Positions 1-8,052 of a stretch of 55,809 nt of DNA are shown here, piece after piece. The position numbers and the translations under genes were made by a program. This stretch comes from Bacteroidales bacterium. GTDB lineage: Bacteria; Bacteroidota; Bacteroidia; Bacteroidales; Muribaculaceae. Where the stretch lies: positions 1 through 55,809 of the forward strand of contig SUXI01000005.1 in NCBI GenBank assembly GCA_015060975.1, read 5' to 3'. Under the pieces are notes generated by a model. It was not told the DNA's origin. It worked only from the letters and a program-made list of their open reading frames with translations, and searched no databases. Numbering within the stretch: the first letter of the stretch is position 1; each line of letters starts with the position of its first letter.

Positions 1-108
1 GGTACAACAAATTTTTATTCCGTGAAAATTTTGTCAAAAAAAATTAACAGGTTTTAACCTGCCCCACCCTTTGCCACCGCCACTGCGGTTCGTTCTCAAA
101 AGCGAGTG

Positions 109-140
109 CAAAGGTAGAAACTTTTTATCACTCTACCAAA
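109..140 (-). promoter_or_regulatory. Bacteroidetes-type promoter firing left
   Basis: Read on the minus strand this is TTTG (137-140), a 20-nt spacer and TACCTTTG (109-116), a full match to the Bacteroidetes primary-sigma consensus. It drives an unseen gene or RNA beyond position 1. Confidence 0.65.
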
Positions 141-408
141 CTTTTTTACATTTATTTTTTGCCATTTTTCAACACTTTTTCACCATTCCTCCTATTAATC
201 AATATTTTAACCATCAAAATTTTTTATGTTGTAAAACATATTTTTGATTCCTTTCACTTAAAATACACTGATTTTGCTCATATTCAAATACATTTTCCGA
301 GAACTTTCTTTTTTATCTCGAATTTACATCCTATAATAACACATTAGCATAAAAACGCTCCTAAAAATATATTTATCATAAATTATAGGTGAGTTGTGAT
401 TTTTTTAA

Positions 409-416
409 TAACTTTG
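409..416 (+). promoter_or_regulatory. -7 element upstream of the Nfn-like operon
   Basis: TAACTTTG matches the TAnnTTTG -7 consensus and lies 41 nt before the start codon at 458. No good -33 TTTG sits at the usual distance; TTG at 394-396 is too close. Confidence 0.4.
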
Positions 417-457
417 CCAAATTATTACGAATATAATTCAATCAATCATATTTCACG

Positions 458-1240
458 ATGAACAAAATAGTTGAAAAGGAGCATTTTTCTGAAAAAGTTG
501 TAAAACTCGTTGTGGAAGCTCCGCTTATTGCTCGTTCACGCCGTCCCGGGCACTTCGTAATCGTGCGCACAGGAGATCATGGCGAACGTATTCCTTTGAC
601 CATCGCAGATGCCGATATCGAAAAAGGAACAATCACTCTTGTGGTTCAAGCCGTGGGTGATTCATCTTCAAAAATTTGTACACTTAATGTAGGCGAGTAC
701 CTCACCGATGTTGTAGGACCACTTGGACAAGCCACTCACATTGCCAATGTTGGCACCGTGGTGTGCTGTGGTGGTGGCGTGGGAGTTGCACCCCTACTTC
801 CTATCATCAAAGCGATGAAACAAGTCGGCAACAGAGTAATCTCTGTTCTTGCCGCTCGCACAAAAGACCTCATCATCCTTGAAGACCAAGTGCGCGAATA
901 TTCCGATGAAGTTATTATCATGACCGATGATGGTTCTTATGGCACAAAAGGTCTTGTTACTAATGGTATCGAAAGTGTGATCCAACGCGAAACAGTGAAC
1001 CAAGTGGTTACAATCGGTCCGGCTATAATGATGAAATTCGTGGCATTGCTCACTAAAAAATACGAAATCCCCACAGTGTGCTCTCTTAACACGATCATGG
1101 TTGACGGCACCGGTATGTGTGGTGCTTGCCGCATAACTGTTGATGGCAAAACTAAGTTTGTGTGCATCGACGGTCCTGAATTTGACGCTCACAAAGTTAA
1201 CTTTGACGAAATGCTAATGCGTCTTCGTTCTTATAATTAA
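458..1240 (+). CDS. Sulfide/dihydroorotate dehydrogenase-like FAD/NAD-binding protein (NfnA/SudB type)
   Basis: This is the small subunit of a flavin-based NAD(P)H:ferredoxin oxidoreductase of the FNR/PyrK family, 260 aa and cytoplasmic. Residues 1-95 form the FAD-binding barrel with RIPLTI at 44-49. Residues about 100-200 form the pyridine-nucleotide fold, starting with the glycine-rich GGGVGVAP at 105-112. Cys208, Cys221, Cys224 and Cys236 are spaced to hold a [2Fe-2S] cluster. The large subunit begins 21 nt downstream, so the two are co-transcribed and should form an Nfn-like heterodimer moving electrons between NADPH, NADH and ferredoxin. Which nucleotide pair is used, and whether it bifurcates, cannot be read from sequence. 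The single ATG start is unambiguous. Confidence 0.88.
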   Translation: MNKIVEKEHFSEKVVKLVVEAPLIARSRRPGHFVIVRTGDHGERIPLTIADADIEKGTITLVVQAVGDSSSKICTLNVGEYLTDVVGPLGQATHIANVGTVVCCGGGVGVAPLLPIIKAMKQVGNRVISVLAARTKDLIILEDQVREYSDEVIIMTDDGSYGTKGLVTNGIESVIQRETVNQVVTIGPAIMMKFVALLTKKYEIPTVCSLNTIMVDGTGMCGACRITVDGKTKFVCIDGPEFDAHKVNFDEMLMRLRSYN

Positions 1241-1261
1241 TCTTCAAAGAAATTAATCACT

Positions 1262-2725
1262 ATGAGTGAACAAATAACATCAGCTCCTCGTGATGCCCAA
1301 TGGCGCGAAGAGCTACGCAAAAAACATACTGCAAAGGAACGCGCTGCTATTGCTCGCGTGAAAATGCCTGAACTCGACCCGGCTTATCGCATTACTTGCA
1401 ATGAAGAAGTAAACCAAGGTCTTAATGCCGAGCAAGCTGTTATCGAAGCTACTCGCTGCATGGACTGTCCCGATCCTCAATGTATCAAAGGCTGTCCGGT
1501 AAATATCAATATCCCCGGATTTATCAAAAATATCGAACGTGGCGACTTCCATGCCGCTGCTGTGGTGTTAAAAGAAACAAGCGCATTGCCTGCGGTGTGT
1601 GGTCGTGTGTGCCCTCAAGAAAAACAATGCGAATCAAAGTGTCTTTACCATAAAATGAAGAAAGAACCGGTGGCTATCGGTTATCTCGAACGTTTTGCAG
1701 CCGACACTGAGCGCGAAAGTGGCAACACTGCCGTTCCTGCTATGGCTGAACCTAAAAACGTGAAAGTGGCGGTAGTTGGTTCAGGTCCTGCCGGACTGTC
1801 ATTTGCCGGCGACATGGCAAAGCGTGGTTACGATGTGACTGTGTTTGAGGCACTCCACGAGATTGGTGGCGTGTTGAAATATGGTATTCCCGAATTCCGT
1901 CTTCCCAACGCTGTTGTTGAGGTTGAAATCGACGGATTGCGTAATATGGGTGTGAAATTTGAAAAAGACTGCATCGTAGGTAAAACCCTCAGCTACGACA
2001 ACCTCCACGAAATGGGATTCAAAGGTGTGTTTGTGGCATCGGGTGCTGGTCTTCCTCGCTTCATGAATATCCCCGGCGAGAACCTCAATGGTGTGATGTC
2101 GAGCAACGAATACCTCACTCGCGTTAACCTCATGGGCGCAGGTCGCCCCGATTGGGACACTCCTGTGTTGCGTGGCAAGCGTGTGGCTGTGATAGGAGGT
2201 GGTAACACTGCTATGGACTCGGTGCGCACAGCTCGTCGCATGGGTGCTGAAGTGGCTATGATTGTGTATCGTCGTAGCGAAGACGAAATGCCTGCTCGTG
2301 TTGAAGAGGTGAAGCATGCCAAAGAAGAAGGTGTGGAATTTATGACACTCCATAATCCTATCGAATATCGTGCCGACGAAAACGGCCGTGTAAATATGAT
2401 GGTAGTGCAACAAATGGAGCTTGGCGAACCAGATGAATCGGGACGTCGCTCTCCTGTGGCTATCGAAGGGGCTATCAAAGAAATTCCGGTTGACTTGGTA
2501 ATCGTGAGCGTTGGTGTATCGCCCAACCCACTTATTCCTAACGCCATCCCCGAACTCGAAGTGTCACGTCGTGGCACTATCGTAGTCAACGAAGAAACAA
2601 TGAAATCATCACTCGGCGACCTCTATGCCGGTGGCGACATTGTGCGTGGCGGCGCTACCGTAATCCTCGCCATGGGCGACGGACGCCGTGCGGCTGCAGC
2701 TATGGCTGAAGCCCTCGAAAAATAA
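1262..2725 (+). CDS. gltA: NADPH-dependent glutamate synthase-like / NfnB large subunit
   Basis: This 487-aa flavoprotein is of the glutamate-synthase small-chain/NfnB family. The N-terminal ferredoxin-like domain has two cysteine sets (Cys66, 69, 74, 78 and Cys113, 117, 123, 127) for two [4Fe-4S] clusters. An FAD Rossmann motif lies at VVGSGPAG (171-178) and a second dinucleotide motif at VIGGGN (310-315). The C-terminal GGD segment is the usual FAD-contacting end. Automated pipelines often name such proteins gltA. The immediate NfnA-like partner and the absence of a large glutamate synthase gene here favour an Nfn/Sud-type ferredoxin-NADP reductase instead. The transcript ends at the hairpin 2744-2783. 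Confidence 0.88.
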   Translation: MSEQITSAPRDAQWREELRKKHTAKERAAIARVKMPELDPAYRITCNEEVNQGLNAEQAVIEATRCMDCPDPQCIKGCPVNINIPGFIKNIERGDFHAAAVVLKETSALPAVCGRVCPQEKQCESKCLYHKMKKEPVAIGYLERFAADTERESGNTAVPAMAEPKNVKVAVVGSGPAGLSFAGDMAKRGYDVTVFEALHEIGGVLKYGIPEFRLPNAVVEVEIDGLRNMGVKFEKDCIVGKTLSYDNLHEMGFKGVFVASGAGLPRFMNIPGENLNGVMSSNEYLTRVNLMGAGRPDWDTPVLRGKRVAVIGGGNTAMDSVRTARRMGAEVAMIVYRRSEDEMPARVEEVKHAKEEGVEFMTLHNPIEYRADENGRVNMMVVQQMELGEPDESGRRSPVAIEGAIKEIPVDLVIVSVGVSPNPLIPNAIPELEVSRRGTIVVNEETMKSSLGDLYAGGDIVRGGATVILAMGDGRRAAAAMAEALEK

Positions 2726-2743
2726 ACAAACCTAAATTTCATA

Positions 2744-2783
2744 AATAACAACGACCATGACTTTCATCATGGTCGTTGTTATT
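2744..2783. terminator. Bidirectional hairpin terminator
   Basis: A perfect 17-bp inverted repeat (2744-2760 and 2767-2783) with a 6-nt loop lies between two convergent operons and can serve both strands. Confidence 0.75.
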
Positions 2784-2794
2784 TACTATAACGT

Positions 2795-3679
2795 TCAAAA
2801 TTTAATATTATAACCAATTCCTATAATATGCGTGCTTTCACCTTCATCGCTTCCTGAGAAATCTTGATAGCGATAATACAAACCAATCGCATGTTTCTTC
2901 GCAATTTTGTAGTCGCCACCTATTGTATATCGAGTTTTTTTCAAACCACCATCATCGTGATACATTTCACATGATGCGTATGGTTCAAATGGAGCATTTT
3001 TTATATCATAAGCGACTTGCAGACGCGAGCGTAGCACATTTGAGCCTTTACCTCGTTTAGTATCCTTCTTTGCCTCTCCTTCTTCATTCACTTTCCACAG
3101 ATAGCCATCGTGTTCAACCAAGCCCATCATTTCTTGCGCCCAACCCCAATCCTCAATATTATATCTAATCACATCGTATTCAACTTTATCATACAACGCT
3201 TCTGGTTGATAGGTATATTGCCAACGTTCACGAAGAGAGATTTTGAAGCGACCTATTTTTACACTTCCAGTCAATGACACATTGACACGATGGCGAGTAC
3301 GCCAAAAATCGGCATTGTCATCAAGTTCATACTCAGACCATGAATATTCATCATCGTCATACACATCTTTTTTCCATTGCAATGAAGTGGAGCCTCTTGT
3401 ATAATCTCTTAACAAAGTGTAACCCACATCGGCTTTCAACCAAGATGTCAATTTATAATCGGTAGAAATTCCTAATGAATAGCGTGAAACTTCATTTAAA
3501 GCATCTTGAGAGCGAAATTCGCCCTCTAATTCCACTCCCCATTTTTTATTTATCTTTTTTTCAATCCCCACCGATGTCCAAACACCGAAATCGCTTATCT
3601 CATCGTCGATTTGCGCCATCGATGGCAATGAAATTGCAATACCTAATATACTTGCTATTAAGAATCTTTTTGTGCCCAT
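2795..3679 (-). CDS. DUF2490 family outer-membrane protein
   Basis: A 294-aa protein with a signal peptide (cleavage near residues 22-23 after SMAQ). Its alternating hydrophobic and aromatic strands are typical of DUF2490, a predicted outer-membrane beta-barrel. The C-terminus ends in an aromatic residue (IGYNIKF), as barrel proteins do. The start at 3679 overlaps the end of the upstream DUF4956 gene by 22 nt, so it is the last gene of a three-gene operon with a VTC-type polymerase. Its function is unknown; position suggests an envelope role tied to polyphosphate or another polymer. Confidence 0.75.
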   Translation of the reverse strand: MGTKRFLIASILGIAISLPSMAQIDDEISDFGVWTSVGIEKKINKKWGVELEGEFRSQDALNEVSRYSLGISTDYKLTSWLKADVGYTLLRDYTRGSTSLQWKKDVYDDDEYSWSEYELDDNADFWRTRHRVNVSLTGSVKIGRFKISLRERWQYTYQPEALYDKVEYDVIRYNIEDWGWAQEMMGLVEHDGYLWKVNEEGEAKKDTKRGKGSNVLRSRLQVAYDIKNAPFEPYASCEMYHDDGGLKKTRYTIGGDYKIAKKHAIGLYYRYQDFSGSDEGESTHIIGIGYNIKF

Positions 3680-4392
3680 TGTTCCTTATTTAATTTTATA
3701 ATATTATCACTTGTATTTACCTCATCATTAATTGGCTTATAATACACTTTTAGCACTGCCATATCTCGTAGAAAATCGACCGCACCAACCTCAACTCTCA
3801 CAATACTCAAACCTAATCGTTTATTCAAATCTGAAATCAAATCATCATATTTTTCGGGGGTTATTAGATCAATCTTATCATATTGCACTAATTTACACGC
3901 AGTGTGTTTAATCTTCTTATTCCATTCACACAACCATATTACAAATGCAAAAATTATGTTAGTCGCCACTAATTCCAAAAAACTAACCGGTCCGGCAAGT
4001 GCATTAATCACCGAAATGGCGATAATTACAAACAAATAGGTCATTTCGCGTACCGGCATTGACTCTGTGCGATAACGAATAATACCAAATATAGCAAATA
4101 ACCCAAGAGCAAACCCGATTTTTATTTTCACACTACCAAGCAAGTATATCAAAAAGAAGATACTTAAACTTATAAGCATAAACGTAAAATAATAGTCCTT
4201 TCGTTGGCTTTTTTTATAATACAAAAAATGAGTTATCAACCACACTATCGCCATGTTAAACACACAACGAATAATTAAAAGCCAAAAGTCGGTAAAATTA
4301 ACCAATGGCGTGCCCATTACCATAATGCTTTCGATTGTCGATTGTACAACCGTAAGCGAATCTCCTGCCAACATTGCTTCCAGTTCTTCCAT
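3658..4392 (-). CDS. DUF4956 membrane protein
   Basis: A 244-aa inner-membrane protein. An N-terminal stretch is followed by about four transmembrane helices (residues about 35-60, 70-90, 92-108 and 120-155), with a conserved IRYRTE turn near 105-110 between helices. The remaining ~85 residues form a soluble cytoplasmic alpha/beta domain (KYDDLISDLNKRLG region). DUF4956 genes repeatedly sit next to VTC-domain polyphosphate polymerases, as here (20 nt downstream of one), and are presumed to be their membrane partner. The 22-nt overlap with the next gene implies translational coupling. Confidence 0.8.
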   Translation of the reverse strand: MEELEAMLAGDSLTVVQSTIESIMVMGTPLVNFTDFWLLIIRCVFNMAIVWLITHFLYYKKSQRKDYYFTFMLISLSIFFLIYLLGSVKIKIGFALGLFAIFGIIRYRTESMPVREMTYLFVIIAISVINALAGPVSFLELVATNIIFAFVIWLCEWNKKIKHTACKLVQYDKIDLITPEKYDDLISDLNKRLGLSIVRVEVGAVDFLRDMAVLKVYYKPINDEVNTSDNIIKLNKEQWAQKDS

Positions 4393-4412
4393 TTAAATAA
4401 ATTATTATGTTA

Positions 4413-5156
4413 TTAAATTATTTTCATTTTTTCCAAAAGCATCAACCGCTCTTTAAACCTATTCCGCTTCAATGATTCATTTGTTAAAGCCATCCCCATA
4501 CAATATTTACTAAATCCCTGAGGATGAATATGCAAATCACGCATAATATCACGAATAGGAGAATAAGCGTTTCCATCACGTTTAAGCTCAATTATCACCA
4601 ACCGATTTAAGCTCATTTCTTTACCTGTTATAAGATTGTTAAACCTCAAACCGGTATCTATGGTTAGTCGCTCTGTCTTTTGCTTATTAACAAGTGTTAT
4701 ACGATTAAAATTATTCTCTATTTGTTCAATCAAAATCGACGGGTCATAGCTTAAATATTGAGACAAAAATTCATCATATAATTCTCGTTCCACATCCTTA
4801 TCTTCAATGGATATGCGTTTTTTCTTTGTCCGTCCATGATTATTTTTATTTTTAACCTCAATAAATGCCAATCCGGAGTTCACATAACTACGCACACGAA
4901 CTTTTTGGCGTGTTTTCTTACCATTTTGATGAGAAATATACATTTGACATTCAGGAGTGTCAAAATAACGTGTAAAATAAGGCATATTTCGCATTCCGTC
5001 AATATCTTGCATCCAATATTGCGACTTGGCTTTTTTTAAAAGTTCTTCAAGGCGATCTTTGGTTGTGATAAACTTGGTATCAGTGCGGTTCATTAGTCTT
5101 ATTCCACTCATATCATCCAATGATATAGAATCAAAACTACTTATAATTTCATTCAT
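4413..5156 (-). CDS. VTC-domain polyphosphate polymerase
   Basis: A 247-aa cytoplasmic protein filled by one VTC (triphosphate-tunnel) domain, the fold that makes inorganic polyphosphate from ATP in yeast VTC4. Tunnel-type basic and acidic residues are visible: RTDTKF near the N-terminus, the RQKVRVRSY strand, FIEVKNK with the metal-binding Glu, and a late IIELKRDG strand. It opens the operon with DUF4956 and DUF2490. Polymer synthesis is inferred from family and neighbours; the exact product is not proven by sequence. Confidence 0.85.
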   Translation of the reverse strand: MNEIISSFDSISLDDMSGIRLMNRTDTKFITTKDRLEELLKKAKSQYWMQDIDGMRNMPYFTRYFDTPECQMYISHQNGKKTRQKVRVRSYVNSGLAFIEVKNKNNHGRTKKKRISIEDKDVERELYDEFLSQYLSYDPSILIEQIENNFNRITLVNKQKTERLTIDTGLRFNNLITGKEMSLNRLVIIELKRDGNAYSPIRDIMRDLHIHPQGFSKYCMGMALTNESLKRNRFKERLMLLEKMKII

Positions 5157-5175
5157 TATTAATATATTAATTATT

Positions 5176-5207
5176 CAAAATTAATGAAATAGGGCCAATT
5201 TTAACAA
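5176..5207 (-). promoter_or_regulatory. Promoter of the VTC operon
   Basis: On the minus strand TTG (5205-5207), 21 nt, TAATTTTG (5176-5183). The -7 box lies 19 nt before the VTC start codon, implying a short leader. Confidence 0.5.
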
Positions 5208-5319
5208 CACACATATACCAATGTCCTAATTTAACATACTAATTCACATTTTATCATCAAATCACATTAATATGCAAAAACATAATCTATTTGTTACCAA
5301 ACACATCAAACAGTCATAG

Positions 5320-5375
5320 TTATCAACATTTATCATCAGTTATCAACAATAACTTGATTTTACAATAACTTGATT
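5320..5375 (+). repeat. Iteron-like short repeats before parA
   Basis: Three tandem 10-mers of the form TTATCAWCAN start at 5320, 5330 and 5340, and a further TTATCATCA lies at 5251. They are followed by two copies of CAATAACTTGATT at 5347-5359 and 5363-5375 (16-nt period). The 9-mer TTATCAACA is one base from the canonical DnaA box. The array lies directly before parA and is a candidate operator or replication-related site; neither role is shown. Confidence 0.6.
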
Positions 5376-5434
5376 ATGCCCTTGTGAAAAATTTACAATT
5401 ACTTTGCATTGCAAAACTATATTCTTTTTACATT

Positions 5435-6208
5435 ATGGGTAAAATCATAGCAATAGCAAACCAAAAAGGAGGGGTTGGAAAAACCACCACCACAATAAAT
5501 TTATCTGCATCTTTGGCCAATGAAGGAAAACGAGTATTAATTATTGATGCAGACCCACAAGCTAATGCCACCTCAGGTTATGGCATAGATCCAAAAACTA
5601 TGTCATCGTCAATATATGAATGTCTTGTCGATGACTATCCATTAAACGGCTCTCAAATTCCGACATGTGTAAATGGGCTTGAATTAATTGGGTCACGCAT
5701 AGATCTTGCCGGGGCAGAATTGGAATTAGTAAACAAAAACAACCGCGAAAAAATACTTGCACAACTACTTGATTCGGTAAAAAATGACTATGATTATATA
5801 ATCATTGATTGCTCACCCTCTTTAGGTCTCATTACCGTGAACGCATTAACAGCAGCCGACTCAGTTATTATACCTGTTCAAGCTGAGTATTTTGCGCTTG
5901 AGGGCATAAGCAAATTACTAAATACTATACGCATAATAAAATCAAAACTTAATCCATCGCTTGAAATCGAGGGATTTTTATTGACCATGTATGATGCTCG
6001 CCTGCGTTTGGCTAACCAAATTTACGAAGAGCTAAAAGGTCATTTTGGCGATATGGTATTTAATACTGTCATCCCCCGCAACATACGTCTTAGTGAAGCT
6101 CCAAGCCACGGCTTGCCTGCTCTATTATATGATGCGACAAGTCGAGGTGCAACAAGCCACATAATGCTTGCAAAAGAAATTATATCAAAGCACAAACGCA
6201 AAATTTAA
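5435..6208 (+). CDS. parA: ParA family chromosome-partition ATPase (Soj)
   Basis: A 257-aa deviant Walker ATPase that segregates chromosome origins together with ParB. The deviant Walker A motif KGGVGKTT is at residues 11-18 and the DADPQ switch at 38-42. The start is placed at ATG 5435, because the 17 residues added by an upstream ATG (5384) precede the conserved [13 protein letters not shown] start. parB follows after 37 nt. The pair is chromosomal in type and sits in the order parA-parB-DUF5683-lytic transglycosylase that recurs in Bacteroidales. Confidence 0.95.
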   Translation: MGKIIAIANQKGGVGKTTTTINLSASLANEGKRVLIIDADPQANATSGYGIDPKTMSSSIYECLVDDYPLNGSQIPTCVNGLELIGSRIDLAGAELELVNKNNREKILAQLLDSVKNDYDYIIIDCSPSLGLITVNALTAADSVIIPVQAEYFALEGISKLLNTIRIIKSKLNPSLEIEGFLLTMYDARLRLANQIYEELKGHFGDMVFNTVIPRNIRLSEAPSHGLPALLYDATSRGATSHIMLAKEIISKHKRKI

Positions 6209-6245
6209 TTTTTAGATTTTCACAACACTAACACAATTCTAAATA

Positions 6246-7142
6246 ATGGCAATAAAACGCAACGCCCTCGGCAGAGGTCTCGACTCTTTAATTTCAATGG
6301 ACGATGTTCCGGCAAGAGGATCTTCGGCTATCAACGACATACTTTTATCACAAATAAGTCCGAACCCCGACCAACCACGCACTACATTTGACGAAGACGC
6401 TCTTGACGAGTTAGCATCTTCAATAAAAGAACTTGGCATAATCCAGCCATTATCGCTACGTAAAACAGGTGCAGACTCTTATCAAATTATCGCTGGAGAA
6501 CGCCGTTACAGAGCAGCCCTTCGTGCCGGTTTAACGTCAGTTCCCGCATACATCAGAATAGCCAACGATACAGAACTGACTGAAATGGCATTAATTGAGA
6601 ATATTCAACGTGAAGATCTTAATGCTATTGAAATTGCTCTTACGTTCAAGAAACTAATAGACCAATATAATCTCACTCAAGAAAGATTAAGTGAAAGAAT
6701 TGGCAAAAAACGTACAACAATTGCTAATTTCCTAAGGCTTTTAAAACTTCCCGCAGAGGTTCAACTCGGACTTCGAGACAAACGTGTGGATATGGGACAT
6801 GCCCGTGCATTATTATCAATCGAAAAGCCATCGTTACAATTAAAACTATATAACGAAATTATAAGCAAAGGTTTATCAGTACGCAAAGTTGAAGAATTAG
6901 CTAAAAATTACAATCAAAACGGGAAAAATTGCAGCCCTGAAAAGGAACAACATTCTTCAAAAAAATATGACAACAATTCTTTTGATATCCTTAAAAAACA
7001 TCTATCTTCAACATTTAAAACTCAAGTTCAATTCTCTTGCGATAACAATGGTAAAGGAAAAATAACATTTCCTTTCAAAAATGAAGATGAACTTGAGAGA
7101 TTAATTACTATCTTTGATGCATTAAAATTTCAAGACAACTAA
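6246..7142 (+). CDS. parB: ParB/Spo0J centromere-binding CTPase
   Basis: A 298-aa ParB. The N-terminal ALGRGLDSLI peptide (residues 7-16) contacts and stimulates ParA. The CTP-binding ParB/sulfiredoxin domain carries GERRYRA (84-90) and ENIQREDLN (118-126). A helix-turn-helix follows (LTQERLSERIGKKRTTIANFL region), and a C-terminal dimerisation segment ends the protein after a low-complexity linker. No canonical parS palindrome was noticed in the operon or elsewhere in the window, so its sites probably lie outside. Confidence 0.95.
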   Translation: MAIKRNALGRGLDSLISMDDVPARGSSAINDILLSQISPNPDQPRTTFDEDALDELASSIKELGIIQPLSLRKTGADSYQIIAGERRYRAALRAGLTSVPAYIRIANDTELTEMALIENIQREDLNAIEIALTFKKLIDQYNLTQERLSERIGKKRTTIANFLRLLKLPAEVQLGLRDKRVDMGHARALLSIEKPSLQLKLYNEIISKGLSVRKVEELAKNYNQNGKNCSPEKEQHSSKKYDNNSFDILKKHLSSTFKTQVQFSCDNNGKGKITFPFKNEDELERLITIFDALKFQDN

Positions 7143-7203
7143 AATGTTCGACAAATAGGGTTGATAGCACAACATAATTCGCTATCAATCACAGCAATAA
7201 CAA

Positions 7204-8031
7204 ATGACACTAACGTTTATTACACTACACAATAACAATAAGCATATATTATATAAAGTGATTTGCAGCACAGTTATTTTTGTGTTGTTGTCAACTTTTA
7301 ACGTTTTTTCCAATTCTCCCCGTCTGCCGGTTCTGAAGAATTCACCACAACGTTTTAAATATGAAGAATCCAGTGACTCACTTTCTATATCTCAAAGTTT
7401 TTTATATGACGATTATGAACTTAAATCACATGATTCCATAACTACAACCGTTGTAGATTCAGCAAATTTAATAAATACAAAACTACATATCCCCTCTCCC
7501 GACTCAATAATTGAAGAATGGGTTGAGCGAGAAGTTACATTCAACCCAAACCCCACTCGAGCAGTATGGCTGTCTGCCCTTTTTCCCGGCTTGGGACAAA
7601 TATATAATCGTCGCTATTGGAAACTACCCATATTAGTAGGAGGATTTATGGGACTTGGATACGCTACAACATGGAATAATGGAATGCTCAAAGATTATAC
7701 CCAAGCATATCGGGATATAATGGATAGCGATCCTTCAACCAATAGTTATATGGATTTTTTCCCTAATAACACACAGGAATCAAGTCTTGATAAAACCTGG
7801 CTTACTAATGTTTTGAAATCAAGAAAAGACTATTATCGCCGTAATCGTGACTTATGTGTTATTTGCATGGTTGGCGTATATTTAATAGCGATGGTAGATG
7901 CGTATGTTGATGCATCTCTATCGCACTTTGATGTAACCCCCGATTTATCGGTAGATGTAGCTCCTGCAATTTTTCAAGACTCCCACAATCGCCTCCCATC
8001 ATTAGGCGTACAATGGGCTATAAATTTTTAA
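7204..8031 (+). CDS. DUF5683 domain membrane protein
   Basis: A 275-aa protein with an N-terminal hydrophobic segment (about residues 15-35), an extracytoplasmic linker, and the DUF5683 core starting near NPTRAVWLSALFPGLGQIYNRRYWK. That signature has a membrane hairpin rich in Gly and Pro. A second membrane helix lies near CVICMVGVYLIAMVDAYVDA. Function is unknown. It lies between parB and the peptidoglycan transglycosylase, with a 21-nt gap to the latter, so an envelope or cell-division role is plausible by position only. Confidence 0.8.
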   Translation: MTLTFITLHNNNKHILYKVICSTVIFVLLSTFNVFSNSPRLPVLKNSPQRFKYEESSDSLSISQSFLYDDYELKSHDSITTTVVDSANLINTKLHIPSPDSIIEEWVEREVTFNPNPTRAVWLSALFPGLGQIYNRRYWKLPILVGGFMGLGYATTWNNGMLKDYTQAYRDIMDSDPSTNSYMDFFPNNTQESSLDKTWLTNVLKSRKDYYRRNRDLCVICMVGVYLIAMVDAYVDASLSHFDVTPDLSVDVAPAIFQDSHNRLPSLGVQWAINF

Positions 8032-8052
8032 ACTCTCTCTAAAACAATAATT

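Larger units (their letters stand above)
1..457. other. Non-coding stretch with outward promoter
   Basis: No credible gene is visible here. The only open frame (159-347, plus) is low-complexity Phe/Ile-rich translation of AT-rich DNA with no upstream signal. The stretch holds a minus-strand promoter at 109-140, a small palindrome at 49-62 (CAGGTT TT AACCTG) and the -7 element of the next gene at 409-416. The first 108 bases would be the untranslated 5' part of a leftward transcript, since no ATG occurs on the minus strand between the promoter and the window edge. Confidence 0.6.

Noticed and set aside
159..347. 62-aa plus-strand ORF
   Set aside because: Low-complexity Phe/Ile-rich translation of AT-rich intergenic DNA with no promoter or homology-like pattern.
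1799..2413. Long antisense ORF opposite the NfnB-like gene
   Set aside because: It is His/Cys/Thr-rich shadow coding caused by codon bias of the real gene, which has complete FAD and Fe-S motifs.
5384..5434. N-terminal extension of ParA from an upstream ATG
   Set aside because: ParA proteins begin just before the KGGVGKTT motif. The extension is not family-like, and the ATG at 5435 is standard.
5157..5434. Replication origin (oriC) call
   Set aside because: DnaA-like 9-mers are present but not canonical, and neither dnaA nor skew information is available in the window. It is kept only as a finding to check.
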